From Bacillota bacterium (lineage in GTDB: Bacteria; Bacillota; Clostridia; DSM-8532), in the NCBI GenBank assembly GCA_023415825.1, contig JAEZJF010000006.1, positions 1 through 64,000 on the forward strand: DNA of 64,000 nt. Direction: 5' to 3'. Positions 1-8,558 of this stretch are shown piece by piece. A program made the translations under genes and the position numbers. Numbering within the stretch: the stretch's first letter is position 1; the number at the start of each line of letters is the position of its first letter. The notes below the pieces were generated by a model. That model saw nothing but the letters and a program-made list of their open reading frames with translations, made no database searches and was not told the origin of the DNA.

Positions 1-80
1 TGTCAAGCGTTTTTGATTTTGTCTCAAAATAAAAGCAACATTAGCTAGATTGAATTAGTAATTTTTCCATATGTAAAAAT

Positions 81-106
81 GCATGCAGCGGTTTTCCGCT
101 GCATGC
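81..106 (-). terminator. Intrinsic terminator of the IS passenger gene
   Basis: GCATGCAGCGG (81-91) and CCGCTGCATGC (96-106) form a perfect 11-bp stem with a TTTT loop. Read on the minus strand, the stem follows the stop codon of the passenger gene and is followed by ATTTTTA. It would also stop minus-strand transcription from leaving the element. Confidence 0.75.
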
Positions 107-144
107 TTAACAATCTTTGTAGAAAAAGGTTAGTGATATTTTAG

Positions 145-915
145 TTAACCTAGTTTTCCAGACGGATATCGCCGTTCCAAGATATCAATTGATCGCTTTG
201 TCGGCTCGAGATCGAATTCATAGATATCGGTATATACTCGAGGCACTTTTTTAAGCCTGAAGTTCATATCATCAATATCAAATCTTTCTAAATCAAGATC
301 ATCGCGGCCCAGCCATTCCCGGTACTCATGGTAAGTGCTACCTTTTTTCTTCTTAAAGGCTTTTGCCAAATCTGTAAGACCCGGAAGGCCGCCGCAATCC
401 TCAATGATGCCAAACCCTTCGCCCTCAAGGACAAGGGGGAGAAGCCTGCCTGATAGATCATCGTCTTTAAATATACGCTCAAGCGTGACCGAGACAATCC
501 AATTGTCGCCAAAGTCATAAACAAGTGAAAGTTTTGAATGTGGATGGGATATCACATGCTTCAATTTGTTTTCAACAGCATCATAGACCTTTTCGTGCTC
601 CTCACGGAATTCGTATGTATCCTCCGTAATAACTTCAAATATCATATTGTCCTCGAAGGGATCAGTTGAACCTGGTTCTGCATATATCTTGGCGTATTCC
701 TCATCGCTGAGTCTTTCACGAATGTATGTGTGAAAGTTCTCATTGGCAGGTACTTCAATACGGAACAGATGGCTTGCTTTCATCTCAAACAGCGTCATTA
801 AAATATAGCTTAAACGTGCCATCGTCACATTACTGGCAACCTGAAACCGACGCCAAATCTTAGGGCGATAATCCTTCAGTTCTGCGAAAAACTCATATAT
901 TGACTGGGATGCCAT
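145..915 (-). CDS. pRiA4b ORF-3 / IS1096 TnpR-like passenger protein
   Basis: A 256-residue protein of the plasmid pRiA4b ORF-3 family, whose members are often carried inside insertion sequences. The N-terminal region has the family pattern of an aromatic/basic strand (KIWRRFQV, about residues 19-26), and the mid-region has the hallmark YDFGDNW (about residues 132-138). The function of the family is not established; it is not a recombinase by motif. The ATG is preceded by AAAGGGGG seven bases upstream. It sits downstream of the transposase in the same orientation (77-base gap), so it is probably co-transcribed with it and ends at the hairpin at 81-106. Confidence 0.85.
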   Translation of the reverse strand: MASQSIYEFFAELKDYRPKIWRRFQVASNVTMARLSYILMTLFEMKASHLFRIEVPANENFHTYIRERLSDEEYAKIYAEPGSTDPFEDNMIFEVITEDTYEFREEHEKVYDAVENKLKHVISHPHSKLSLVYDFGDNWIVSVTLERIFKDDDLSGRLLPLVLEGEGFGIIEDCGGLPGLTDLAKAFKKKKGSTYHEYREWLGRDDLDLERFDIDDMNFRLKKVPRVYTDIYEFDLEPTKRSIDILERRYPSGKLG

Positions 916-992
916 AACGCAACCCCCTTTCTCTGTGATTCATATTATACATCAAATCACAGCTAGGGCGAAGGCTATGTTTTGTATACCTA

Positions 993-2390
993 TCAAGCAC
1001 CCGTCATTAATTCTGAACGATGAGCCTGTTTGCGTTTAAACTGTTCAAAGGAGGCTTTCTTCCATGGATGACTCATCGGAGGTATGTGCTTTACGCACGA
1101 TTTGATTAAGGGTTCTTTAAAATTGAAATTTCTTGATGTGAGCTCATGATTCGGTATTTCTTCTAACGCATAGACCCTTTCATCCACGCAGAAATAAAGA
1201 TTCTTATCAAAAGCCTGTATGACCAGTCCTTCCGTGCCTTTGTAGAAGTATATGGGGAGGCCACTTTGGTTGACAGTTCGATAATACTTGTTTTCAAAGC
1301 GTACCGAATGTCCGCCATCCACCATACGATTGGTCAGCACTGCCAATGTAAGGTTCGCTTTCTCCTCTGAGGGTTTGTTTTCAAATACGGATTGCATACG
1401 GCTATAGTCAAGTGCAAATTGCTTGTTGAACTTGTGAAGATAATCTTTAAGGTATTCGTTTGCCTGCTCTATGGTAGCCACACCTGCAAGCCTTAACAAG
1501 GTAGGAAGGCGTGACTGCAATGTCCAGAACATTCGTTCCACACGGCCTTTGGCCTGCGATACACTGGTCGTCTTAATCTCGACCCCAAATGTTTTACAGG
1601 CGTAAGCAAATTGCGTGTATGTATCGTTCTCATCCAGTCCGCCTCCCTTTTTCTTGTATTCAAAAACTGTCCTCCTGTCCGTATAAAACATGAGTGGGAT
1701 GCCATAGCCCATTAGTATCTGCCAAAATACATTGTAGTAGCCGTTAAGGGTTTCTGCTTTATCAAACCAGGCACCGGTGATCACCCCAGAGGCATCGTCC
1801 ACCGCAATGTGCAGCGTGGTCTGTATGCCCCCGAACCATGGGTAGATACATGCGTCCATCTGTTCCATCTCACCAAAATATGCACAACGGGGCCGCCTCG
1901 CATGTGCATCTTCGATATCGACAATCAAAGCCTGCAGTCTATTTTCCTCTCTTGGACTTCTTGTGGCTTTTTTCTTTTCTTCCAGTATCTTGCGGACATC
2001 TTTCTTTGTCTTCTTGGTTGCCTGTGGAGACAGAAGGTATTGAGCCATAAGCGTTTTTCTGACTACAGTCTCTGAGACACTTATGCTCTCGAATTCCTGA
2101 AGTAGTTCCGTAAAATGCTGGTATGTCGCGTCATAGTATTTATTTCTGTAAAGGTCTACTATTGTATCTTTAACATTGGTTGTGATTGTATGTGCAGGCT
2201 TACGGTTACTATTACCATGCAAAAAGAATTTCTTGCCGTGAGTTTTGTAGCCTTCGATATACCGGTCAATGCTTCGTCTTGAGCATCCCAGCTTATGTGC
2301 TGCTCTGTTCTTATTGCCATGCTGTTCTATCAATTCCTTGATGATACGATATTTCTCATTCCCGTCCATATTTAATTCAATCCTCCGCAT
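993..2390 (-). CDS. ISNCY-family DDE transposase
   Basis: A 465-residue transposase. The N-terminal 55 residues form a helix-turn-helix of the type found in ISNCY transposases (KNRAAHKLGCSRRSIDRYI). The middle is an rve/RNase-H-like DDE core: the first Asp is in QMDACIYPWFG, the second in FYTDRRTVFEYK, and the Glu probably in QAKGRVERMFW. The reading frame is intact, so the element could be active. The start ATG has GGGGTG five bases upstream; an internal ATG seven codons later, behind GGAGG, is an alternative. A promoter lies inside the right end of the element. Confidence 0.9.
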   Translation of the reverse strand: MRRIELNMDGNEKYRIIKELIEQHGNKNRAAHKLGCSRRSIDRYIEGYKTHGKKFFLHGNSNRKPAHTITTNVKDTIVDLYRNKYYDATYQHFTELLQEFESISVSETVVRKTLMAQYLLSPQATKKTKKDVRKILEEKKKATRSPREENRLQALIVDIEDAHARRPRCAYFGEMEQMDACIYPWFGGIQTTLHIAVDDASGVITGAWFDKAETLNGYYNVFWQILMGYGIPLMFYTDRRTVFEYKKKGGGLDENDTYTQFAYACKTFGVEIKTTSVSQAKGRVERMFWTLQSRLPTLLRLAGVATIEQANEYLKDYLHKFNKQFALDYSRMQSVFENKPSEEKANLTLAVLTNRMVDGGHSVRFENKYYRTVNQSGLPIYFYKGTEGLVIQAFDKNLYFCVDERVYALEEIPNHELTSRNFNFKEPLIKSCVKHIPPMSHPWKKASFEQFKRKQAHRSELMTGA

Positions 2391-2420
2391 TTTTTCACCC
2401 CGTGGTTTTTTTATGGGGTA

Positions 2421-2448
2421 ATTATATACCGTTCCAATATTGAGACAA
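2421..2448 (-). promoter_or_regulatory. Promoter of the IS transposase
   Basis: On the minus strand TTGTCT (2448-2443) and TATAAT (2426-2421) are separated by 16 bases. The -35 box overlaps the conserved TTTTGTCTCAA terminal motif, so transposase binding to the end could repress transcription (inference). Confidence 0.6.
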
Positions 2449-2518
2449 AATTACTAACGACTTTTAAAGACAATATCACAAACGGATCACAGTGAATCCA
2501 GTAGATTTGCATAAGAGT

Positions 2519-2547
2519 TTGACTATTTACCATTATAAAGATATAAT
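2519..2547 (+). promoter_or_regulatory. Sigma-A-type promoter of the mgtA leader
   Basis: TTGACT (2519-2524) and TATAAT (2542-2547) are separated by exactly 17 bases. Transcription would begin near 2554, about 240 bases before the mgtA start, leaving a long leader. The promoter is intact and lies about 47 bases beyond the end of the insertion sequence. Confidence 0.75.
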
Positions 2548-2582
2548 TAAGCTTCAATATAGCACAAAAAGGAAGTGAGAAA

Positions 2583-2693
2583 ATGGACGGCAACCCCGGA
2601 AGTACGCATAGCGGCTTCAAACCCCGATGTGGAAATATAGAAGCAATAGTCGGTGATTCTAGCAGGTTGTTGTTCGTTGTGCCTTTGTGCTGA
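2583..2693 (+). CDS. Candidate mgtA leader peptide (36 codons)
   Basis: A 36-codon ORF starts at an ATG with GGAAGTG about seven bases upstream and ends at TGA 2691-2693. It lies between the promoter at 2519 and the terminator hairpin at 2717. The peptide starts MDGNPGSTHSGF, holds three prolines and two cysteines, and ends in a hydrophobic run (LLFVVPLC). I know no homologue. Position, ribosome-binding site and the downstream terminator suggest a regulatory uORF like mgtL of enterobacteria, but the sequences are unrelated, and chance coding cannot be excluded. Confidence 0.4.
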   Translation: MDGNPGSTHSGFKPRCGNIEAIVGDSSRLLFVVPLC

Positions 2694-2716
2694 TGGATTA
2701 ATTTTCCTGCGTAACT

Positions 2717-2740
2717 GCCGTCTGTTAAGGCGGCTTTTTT
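2717..2740 (+). terminator. Intrinsic terminator in the mgtA leader (attenuator)
   Basis: GCCGTC (2717-2722) pairs with GGCGGC (2729-2734) around a TGTTAA loop and is followed by six T. It lies between the promoter and mgtA, so it must be bypassed for mgtA expression. GCGGC at 2611-2615, inside the short ORF, could pair with the left arm as a competing antiterminator. GCAGG 2662-2666 and CCTGC 2706-2710 form another possible helix spanning the uORF stop. Confidence 0.7.
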
Positions 2741-2794
2741 GTTGCCTATTTTATATTTCGCTGGGGAATCCTAAAAAAGAAAGGAATGATTCCA

Positions 2795-5440
2795 GTGATC
2801 TTTAAGAGCAGGAAAAAACTTGGCAGGCAGATTCAGAAAAACAAGTATGACACTGAGGTAAAGCTCCGCTCCTTTGCATTTTTAACAGCAGAGGAACTAT
2901 TTGTGCACCTATCCGCCACGCAGGAGGGGCTTACAAGCGAAGAGGCAGAAAATAGGAAGGATGAATTTGGGAAAAATATAATCACTGTAGGAAATAAAAA
3001 CACGGTTCTTCATAGGTTGAGAGAAGCGCTGATCAACCCTTTCAGCATCATTTTGCTCCTGATCGCCGTTGTTACTTACATCACAGACATTGTCATATCA
3101 TCAAGACCCGACTATCTTACGGTCATTATCATCTTGTCGCTGGTCATACTATCTGGCCTGGTTGCTTTTGTACAGAGCGAGCGTTCCAACGCTGCTGCCG
3201 AAAAGCTGTCAAAAATGATCTCAAACAAAGCGGATGTCTGGCGGGATGGAAAGCTGACCGAAATTCCCATGGATGAGGTCGTTCCCGGCGATGTTGTCCG
3301 GCTTTCGGCAGGTGATATGCTCCCGGCGGATGTGCGTTTTTTGACTACTAAAGATACCTTTGTTGCACAAGCAGCTTTGACCGGTGAATCCAATCCGGTG
3401 GAGAAATTCAGCGACATACGAAACAAGCAGGACGATGGTTTGACGGATTTGAGAAACATAGGTTTCATGGGGTCAAACATTATGAGTGGAAGCGCCACAG
3501 CCGTGGTACTGGCAACCGGGAACAGCACCTATTTCGGTTCGATGGCGAAATCCCTGTCTGGAGACAGAGCAAAAACTAGTTTTGAGCGCGGTGTGGATTC
3601 GGTCAGCGGTCTCCTGGTCCGGATGATGCTTATCATGATTCCCATTGTGTTTCTGATTAACGGACTGGCGAAGGGGAGCTGGGGAGGCGCCCTGCTTTTT
3701 GCCATCAGTATCGCTGTAGGGCTTACGCCGGAAATGTTACCTGTGATCATTACCTCCACGTTGGCAAAAGGTGCGGTTTCCATGTCCAAGCACAAGGTTA
3801 TTGTCCGTACTCTTGGCGCAATACAGACGTTCGGAGAAATGGACGTGCTTTGCACCGACAAAACCGGGACGCTGACAGAGGACAAGATCGTACTTGAAAA
3901 ATACATGAACCTGCACGGAGAGGACGATACCCGAATCCTGCGCCATGCTTACCTCAACAGTTATTTTCAAACCGGCCTTAAAAATCTGATTGACTTTGCG
4001 ATCATCAATAGGGCAGTGCAAAATGAGCTTGAGAATATCTTGAGTGACTACAGCCGTGTGGATGAAATCCCTTTTGATTTTTCACGCCGCCGGATGAGCG
4101 TGGTTTTAGAGGATAAAGGTGGGAAGCGTCAGCTTATAACAAAGGGCGCAGTGGAGGAGATTATCTCTATTTCGTCTTTTGTGGAGATGAACGGTCGCGT
4201 TTTGTCTATGGATGAAGAAACGCGTCGTGTCGCCTTGGCAACTTATGAAAAGCATAATGCTGACGGCCTACGGATGATTGCCGTCGCGCAGAAAAACGAG
4301 GTGCCTGATAGCGGAACCTTCAGCGTAGCCGACGAGCGTGATATGGTTTTAATCGGTTTTGTGGGCTTCCTTGACCCACCAAAAGAGAGCGCCAAAGCCG
4401 CCATTGACGCGCTCCGGGAACATGGGGTACGAACGGTTGTCCTCACCGGGGACAGTGAAGGTGTGGCTATTAAGGTTTGCGGCAAGGTGGGCGTGAATAT
4501 CTCCAGCCTGCTGACGGGCCGCGACGTAGAACAAATGGATGATGTCGCGTTACTTAATGCGGTAAAGACCTGTGATTTGTTTGCGAAGCTGTCGCCATCC
4601 CAGAAGGAACGGGTTGTGAAAGCGTTCCAGACGGCAGGACATACGGTCGGCTATATGGGCGACGGCATCAATGATGCGCCTCCGCTGCGTCAGGCGGATG
4701 TGGGTATTTCAGTGGACAGTGCTGTTGATATCGCCAAAGAGACTGCCGACATCATTCTGTTGAAAAAGGATTTAATGGTACTTGAAGAAGGTGTCGTCGA
4801 AGGCCGTCATACCTTTGGGAACATCATTAAATATATTAAAATGGCTGCTAGTGGTAACTTCGGCAACATGATTTCGGTAATTGTGGCTTCCATTCTTCTC
4901 CCGTTTTTACCCATGCTGCCGGTACAAATATTGACCCAGAATCTGCTCTGTGATTTTTCGCAGATGGGCATACCGTTTGACAGTGTGGATAAGGAGTATA
5001 TTAAGAAACCGCGTAAATGGGAAACACGCTCAATCAAATCTTTTATGGCGTTTTTGGGGCCGCTGAGCTCCATCTTTGATATTTTGTGCTACGCCGTCAT
5101 GTGGTGGGCCGTTGGTGCAAATACGATGGAGCTGTCGCCGTTGTTTCAATGCGGATGGTTCGTGTTCGGAACGGTATCGCAGGTGTTGGTCATTCATATG
5201 ATCCGTACGGCTAAAATACCGTTTTTACAGAGCTGGCCATCGGTTCCACTGCTGGCATCAACATTTGCTGTCGCGGCTGTGGCGATTGGCGTGGGGTTCA
5301 GCAGCTTTGCTATAGGCATCGATATGGTACCACTGCCTATTTCTTTTGTACCATGGCTTGTACTGATTCTGTTAGGATACTTCTTCGCAACGCAGATGAT
5401 CAAGAAATTCTATGTTAAGCGGTATGGAGAATGGCTATAG
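2795..5440 (+). CDS. mgtA: Magnesium-translocating P-type ATPase
   Basis: P3B-type ATPase importing Mg2+ across the cytoplasmic membrane at the expense of ATP. The actuator motif TGES lies near residue 197, and the phosphorylation motif DKTGTLTE near residue 355. The ATP-binding and hinge motifs TGD and GDGINDAPPLRQADVG follow. The M4 segment GLTPEMLPVI is typical of MgtA/MgtB. About ten membrane segments are present, and the length (about 881 residues) is normal. An upstream in-frame ATG at 2786 overlaps the AAGGAA ribosome-binding site; GTG 2795, eight bases after it, is preferred. Expression is probably controlled by the leader terminator upstream. Confidence 0.93.
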   Translation: MIFKSRKKLGRQIQKNKYDTEVKLRSFAFLTAEELFVHLSATQEGLTSEEAENRKDEFGKNIITVGNKNTVLHRLREALINPFSIILLLIAVVTYITDIVISSRPDYLTVIIILSLVILSGLVAFVQSERSNAAAEKLSKMISNKADVWRDGKLTEIPMDEVVPGDVVRLSAGDMLPADVRFLTTKDTFVAQAALTGESNPVEKFSDIRNKQDDGLTDLRNIGFMGSNIMSGSATAVVLATGNSTYFGSMAKSLSGDRAKTSFERGVDSVSGLLVRMMLIMIPIVFLINGLAKGSWGGALLFAISIAVGLTPEMLPVIITSTLAKGAVSMSKHKVIVRTLGAIQTFGEMDVLCTDKTGTLTEDKIVLEKYMNLHGEDDTRILRHAYLNSYFQTGLKNLIDFAIINRAVQNELENILSDYSRVDEIPFDFSRRRMSVVLEDKGGKRQLITKGAVEEIISISSFVEMNGRVLSMDEETRRVALATYEKHNADGLRMIAVAQKNEVPDSGTFSVADERDMVLIGFVGFLDPPKESAKAAIDALREHGVRTVVLTGDSEGVAIKVCGKVGVNISSLLTGRDVEQMDDVALLNAVKTCDLFAKLSPSQKERVVKAFQTAGHTVGYMGDGINDAPPLRQADVGISVDSAVDIAKETADIILLKKDLMVLEEGVVEGRHTFGNIIKYIKMAASGNFGNMISVIVASILLPFLPMLPVQILTQNLLCDFSQMGIPFDSVDKEYIKKPRKWETRSIKSFMAFLGPLSSIFDILCYAVMWWAVGANTMELSPLFQCGWFVFGTVSQVLVIHMIRTAKIPFLQSWPSVPLLASTFAVAAVAIGVGFSSFAIGIDMVPLPISFVPWLVLILLGYFFATQMIKKFYVKRYGEWL

Positions 5441-5484
5441 ATAGATAGATATATTTATGAGATTAATTTTTTTGTATGAATGCT

Positions 5485-5530
5485 GTGACAAATCATGCCC
5501 GTTGTGTGTATTATTGATGAAAGCTTTCAT
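5485..5530 (+). promoter_or_regulatory. Promoter and palindrome upstream of the ECF sigma gene
   Basis: GTGACA (5485-5490) and TATTAT (5509-5514) are 18 bases apart. Immediately after the -10 box, at the expected transcription start, is the perfect 14-bp palindrome ATGAAAGCTTTCAT (5517-5530). This is a plausible operator. A dedicated ECF-type promoter is not obvious. Confidence 0.45.
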
Positions 5531-5549
5531 GTAAAAACGAGGTGGGGTA

Positions 5550-6032
5550 GTGGAACAGACCTTTTTTCTTGCGATAGCAGACAAGTATAAAGACACTATA
5601 TACCGTATTGCACTGAACTATTTTAGAAACAGACACGATGCAGATGATATAGTGCAAGATGTATTGATGAAGCTGTATACGAGCAACAAGCAATTCGAAA
5701 GTGAAGAACATATTAGAAACTGGTTGATTCGAGTGACAGTAAATAGTTGCAGAAATACATTGAGAATGCCATGGAGAAGCAGAAATGTCGCTTTTTCCGA
5801 ATTATCCGCAACAGCAACATTTGAACATCAAGAGCAAAGCGATCTTTTTCTGTCTGTTATGGGCCTACCAGAGAAATACCGTACAGTTTTATACTTCTTC
5901 TATTACGAGGATTTCTCAGTAAAGGAAATATCGCAGCTTCTAAAGCTGAAAGAATCGGCTGTGACAACAAGACTATCCCGTGCAAGAAATCAATTAAAAA
6001 ATAAATTAGCGGAGGTATGTCAGGATGAATAA
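5550..6032 (+). CDS. ECF RNA polymerase sigma factor
   Basis: A 160-residue sigma-70 family protein with only regions 2 and 4, hence of ECF type. Region 2 is seen as ADDIVQDVLMKLY and NWLIRVTVNSCRN (residues 30-70). Region 4 is seen as LPEKYRTVLYFFYYEDFSVKEIS and the recognition helix SAVTTRLSRAR (residues 107-150). It redirects RNA polymerase to a small regulon. It starts with GTG behind GAGGTGGGG. Its last eight bases overlap the next gene, so the two are translationally coupled, as is usual for sigma/anti-sigma pairs. The signal sensed is unknown. Confidence 0.9.
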   Translation: MEQTFFLAIADKYKDTIYRIALNYFRNRHDADDIVQDVLMKLYTSNKQFESEEHIRNWLIRVTVNSCRNTLRMPWRSRNVAFSELSATATFEHQEQSDLFLSVMGLPEKYRTVLYFFYYEDFSVKEISQLLKLKESAVTTRLSRARNQLKNKLAEVCQDE

Positions 6033-6978
6033 TAAAGATTTATACAAGGCTACATTTTCACAAGTACATACTGCTGTAAGAATCGAAATGGAGGATTATT
6101 ATTCAATGAAAACAAAGTATAGACACAGAAAAAGCATAGCGGTTCTGGTAGCAGTTTTCTGCCTTGTTTTAGCTTTTTCCGTAACGGCCTATGCCATGAA
6201 TTTGTTTGGACTTAAGGATTTGGTCATGCAGCGCACCTATACCACAACTTTTTCCGGAAATCCGTCGGAAAATCCAGAAGGACCATCTTCAAAGGTCACA
6301 GTGGAGGGCGATTTGATCTCACTGCAGGGATATCCGGACAGTAACGAATACAAAGCGGTAGCCGAATGGACTGCGTTTTGTGACAGCTATGACCAGGATG
6401 GAACCCTCCTAGCTAAAGTTGGCAACGGGCCAACCGGACTTGACAATAGATACAGCCTGTATTTGGTGTATACGCAGGAAATGGCCGACAAATTGGATGA
6501 AATCGTTTCAAAATATAAGCTTACCTTGCACCAATCGATAATCTTTATCATGAGTGCGGAAGACTTGTTCAACAAAGCCGGGACAGGTGATTTTCTGGGC
6601 ACTGCAAATACGATAGGCAGCTCCTATATATATGAGGATGGTACCTTCCATATCGACGGCACCGCAGGACTTAGCAACGGTCGAGTAATCGATTATCAAT
6701 TTATGAACTACAAAAAAGGAAGCTTCAACGAAGCCATTTTGAATATCGGAAATGCAGACGACTACGACGAGTGGTCTTATAAAACAGCCAGCGGTGTAAC
6801 CGTCAGCTTATCCATCAGTCCTAATAAATCGCTGGTGATTTTAGGGCTGGACGATTCCTTTGTGACCATCAATGTGCTGGCCGGGACCGAAGCGGGCTTT
6901 TTAAATGAATCGGGCAAAATCACAACTTCTGATCTGGAGGCTTTTGCTGATACATTTGATTTTTCAGCGCTGAAGTGA
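6025..6978 (+). CDS. Membrane-anchored anti-sigma factor-like protein (DUF4179-like)
   Basis: A 317-residue protein with a short basic cytoplasmic part, one membrane segment at about residues 36-56 (SIAVLVAVFCLVLAFSVTAYAM) and a long extracytoplasmic domain. This is the topology of DUF4179-type partners of clostridial ECF factors. It probably holds the upstream sigma factor at the membrane and releases it on a cell-surface signal (inference from overlap and topology). I see no classical zinc-binding anti-sigma HxxxCxxC motif. The ATG follows GGAGGTATGTCAGG within the sigma gene. Confidence 0.7.
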   Translation: MNNKDLYKATFSQVHTAVRIEMEDYYSMKTKYRHRKSIAVLVAVFCLVLAFSVTAYAMNLFGLKDLVMQRTYTTTFSGNPSENPEGPSSKVTVEGDLISLQGYPDSNEYKAVAEWTAFCDSYDQDGTLLAKVGNGPTGLDNRYSLYLVYTQEMADKLDEIVSKYKLTLHQSIIFIMSAEDLFNKAGTGDFLGTANTIGSSYIYEDGTFHIDGTAGLSNGRVIDYQFMNYKKGSFNEAILNIGNADDYDEWSYKTASGVTVSLSISPNKSLVILGLDDSFVTINVLAGTEAGFLNESGKITTSDLEAFADTFDFSALK

Positions 6979-7044
6979 TCTATGATATGACCCTCAAGCG
7001 TGCAGGCTTGGGTGAGAGATGTCGTGGATGCGGGCAAATATAGA

Positions 7045-7083
7045 GGGCAGGAGGCTACTCAACTAATGGGTAGCCTCCTGCCC
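7045..7083. terminator. Long hairpin between convergent genes
   Basis: GGGCAGGAGGCTAC (7045-7058) and its exact complement (7070-7083) form a perfect 14-bp GC-rich stem with an 11-base loop. It sits between the convergent anti-sigma and mscS genes and probably stops transcription from both sides. The T-tracts on either side are weak. Confidence 0.55.
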
Positions 7084-7094
7084 GATTTGGAGAT

Positions 7095-8222
7095 TTAGCT
7101 CCTTCCTGACTCCTCATCCACCGGCTTTTGCCACAAAGCAGGCCATGGGCCTTCAAGCTGAATACGCTTTACAGGAACCGCGATAGGAATATTCATTTCC
7201 TCAAACAGATACATGATTTTCAGATTCACATCCTCCTTTACAGCAAGGAAGGTTACCCAGGAGGTCGTCTTGGTGAAAAAATAGAAGAGAAGCTGCAAAG
7301 TACCCTCCCCAAAGCCTTCGATTTGAGCAACAATCGTATCATGACTGATGTCCTCATGTTTTTTCAGCATCTCCCTGATTTTATCCAGCAGGTCCTCAAG
7401 CTTTTCGGCAGAGGTATCCAAAGGAACCTGCAGATTAAAGGAAACGCGCCGTTTGCCCATCTTGGACCAATTGGTAATGGGTTCATTGCTCATAATGGAA
7501 TTCGGTACGCTGATAATAGCATCTGCAAAGGTTCTGAGCTTGGTGCTTCTAAAACCGATTTCCTCCACCGTTCCCTCAACCTTTTCTGTTTGGATCCAAT
7601 CTCCGATGCTATAAGTTTTGTCAATCATAATGGCAATACTGCCTAACAGGTTGGACGCAGCATCCTTTGCTGCCAGAGAGAGGGCAAGGCCTCCTACGCC
7701 GAGGCCTGCAAGAAGTCCGCTAACATCATATCCCCATTCCTTTATAATCATAAAGACTTCGATAATGATAAACAAAATCTTGAGGGTTTTTCTCATGAAG
7801 CCTATGAGAACGGGCTTGGTCTTCTTCTTGTTTTTATCTAGAAAGCGCTCAAAAATCAATACCAAGCTATCTGAAGCACGATAAAAAAACCAGAACAGCA
7901 TGAGAATAAAGAAGGTTCTGAACGCTAGATTTAAAAAGTGCTGAAGGGCTGCCGGAAGGCCCAAAATACTGATAGCCAGCCATATGCTGAATCCCAATAT
8001 CAGTGATTTTGAAGGCTTTTCTAAAGCATATACCAGCATTTCATCCAGGTTTGTTTTTGTTTTTTTCGTCAGATGAAGAAGGAGTCGCATAATCCCTTTA
8101 ACAAATATCTCACGGAAAATAAGACCTACAAATATAAAAATCATGGCCAAAATGATCCGCAAAAGAGTCATATCAACGGCAATGAGGTCACTTAATTGCT
8201 TAAGCAGGTCGTTAAGTGTCAT
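7095..8222 (-). CDS. MscS-family mechanosensitive channel
   Basis: A small-conductance mechanosensitive channel that opens on hypo-osmotic shock. Several N-terminal membrane helices precede the pore helix, seen as the Gly/Ala-rich GLLAGLGVGGLALSLAAKDA (about residues 170-190). The MscS beta domain follows (GDWIQTEKVEGTVEEIGFRSTKLRTF, VPNSIMSNEPITNWS), then the cytoplasmic cage. About 375 residues is normal for the longer subfamily. A GTG at 8231 directly abuts the GAGGAA site; the ATG at 8222, nine bases downstream of it, is preferred. Confidence 0.9.
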   Translation of the reverse strand: MTLNDLLKQLSDLIAVDMTLLRIILAMIFIFVGLIFREIFVKGIMRLLLHLTKKTKTNLDEMLVYALEKPSKSLILGFSIWLAISILGLPAALQHFLNLAFRTFFILMLFWFFYRASDSLVLIFERFLDKNKKKTKPVLIGFMRKTLKILFIIIEVFMIIKEWGYDVSGLLAGLGVGGLALSLAAKDAASNLLGSIAIMIDKTYSIGDWIQTEKVEGTVEEIGFRSTKLRTFADAIISVPNSIMSNEPITNWSKMGKRRVSFNLQVPLDTSAEKLEDLLDKIREMLKKHEDISHDTIVAQIEGFGEGTLQLLFYFFTKTTSWVTFLAVKEDVNLKIMYLFEEMNIPIAVPVKRIQLEGPWPALWQKPVDEESGRS

Positions 8223-8558
8223 GAATGTCACTTCCTCACATGAATTTCATGATTATTACAATAGTAACAAGCTTTGAACAACCCGTAACGTACGCTACGG
8301 TTATTATGGTTTTTTATCACTACCATAATCCATATGGTACAACAGAAATTAAAACAAGCCTAATAAGCAGTGTTCGCGTTTCACCAGAGAAATACTTGAC
8401 CATAATTGATTAGAACAGCGATTTTACTCAGACAAAAAGGCTTTAAATTAGTATATAATCCTAGTGGGGAAACCTTTATTTTGGTTTTACGAGAATTATC
8501 CAGATCCTTAAAAAAAGTACAGCCGAAACAGCACATTGCTTCAGTAAGGAGTCGCATA
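8223..8558. other. Intergenic region between mscS and the ABC export operon
   Basis: No gene is seen in these 336 bases. ATTATGG (8303-8309) can pair with CCATAAT (8323-8329), while TACCATA (8321-8327) can instead pair with TATGGTA (8333-8339), so two hairpins are mutually exclusive. A TATAAT at 8454-8459 is a possible -10 box for the downstream operon, but no good -35 box is found at the right distance. Confidence 0.4.

Larger units (their letters stand above)
1..2472. mobile_element. ISNCY-type insertion sequence with passenger gene
   Basis: Two minus-strand genes, a transposase and a pRiA4b ORF-3-like protein, are enclosed by related ends. The left end starts at base 1 with TGTCAAGCG, and the right end read inward from about 2472 starts TGTCTTTAAAAG. 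Both carry TTTTGTCTCAA, at 17-27 on the left and at 2440-2450 in reverse complement. The outer 16-22 bases differ in length, so the exact tips (2466-2472 on the right) are uncertain. No target-site duplication can be tested because the left flank lies outside the window. Confidence 0.75.

Noticed and set aside
2411..2620. A 69-codon minus-strand frame over the IS right end and mgtA leader
   Set aside because: It spans the transposase promoter, the IS tip and the mgtA promoter, and has no plausible start site or homology.
2473..2794. M-box, manganese (yybP-ykoY) or NiCo riboswitch in the mgtA leader
   Set aside because: I looked for the conserved elements I remember of these classes and did not find them. 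A covariance-model scan would decide.
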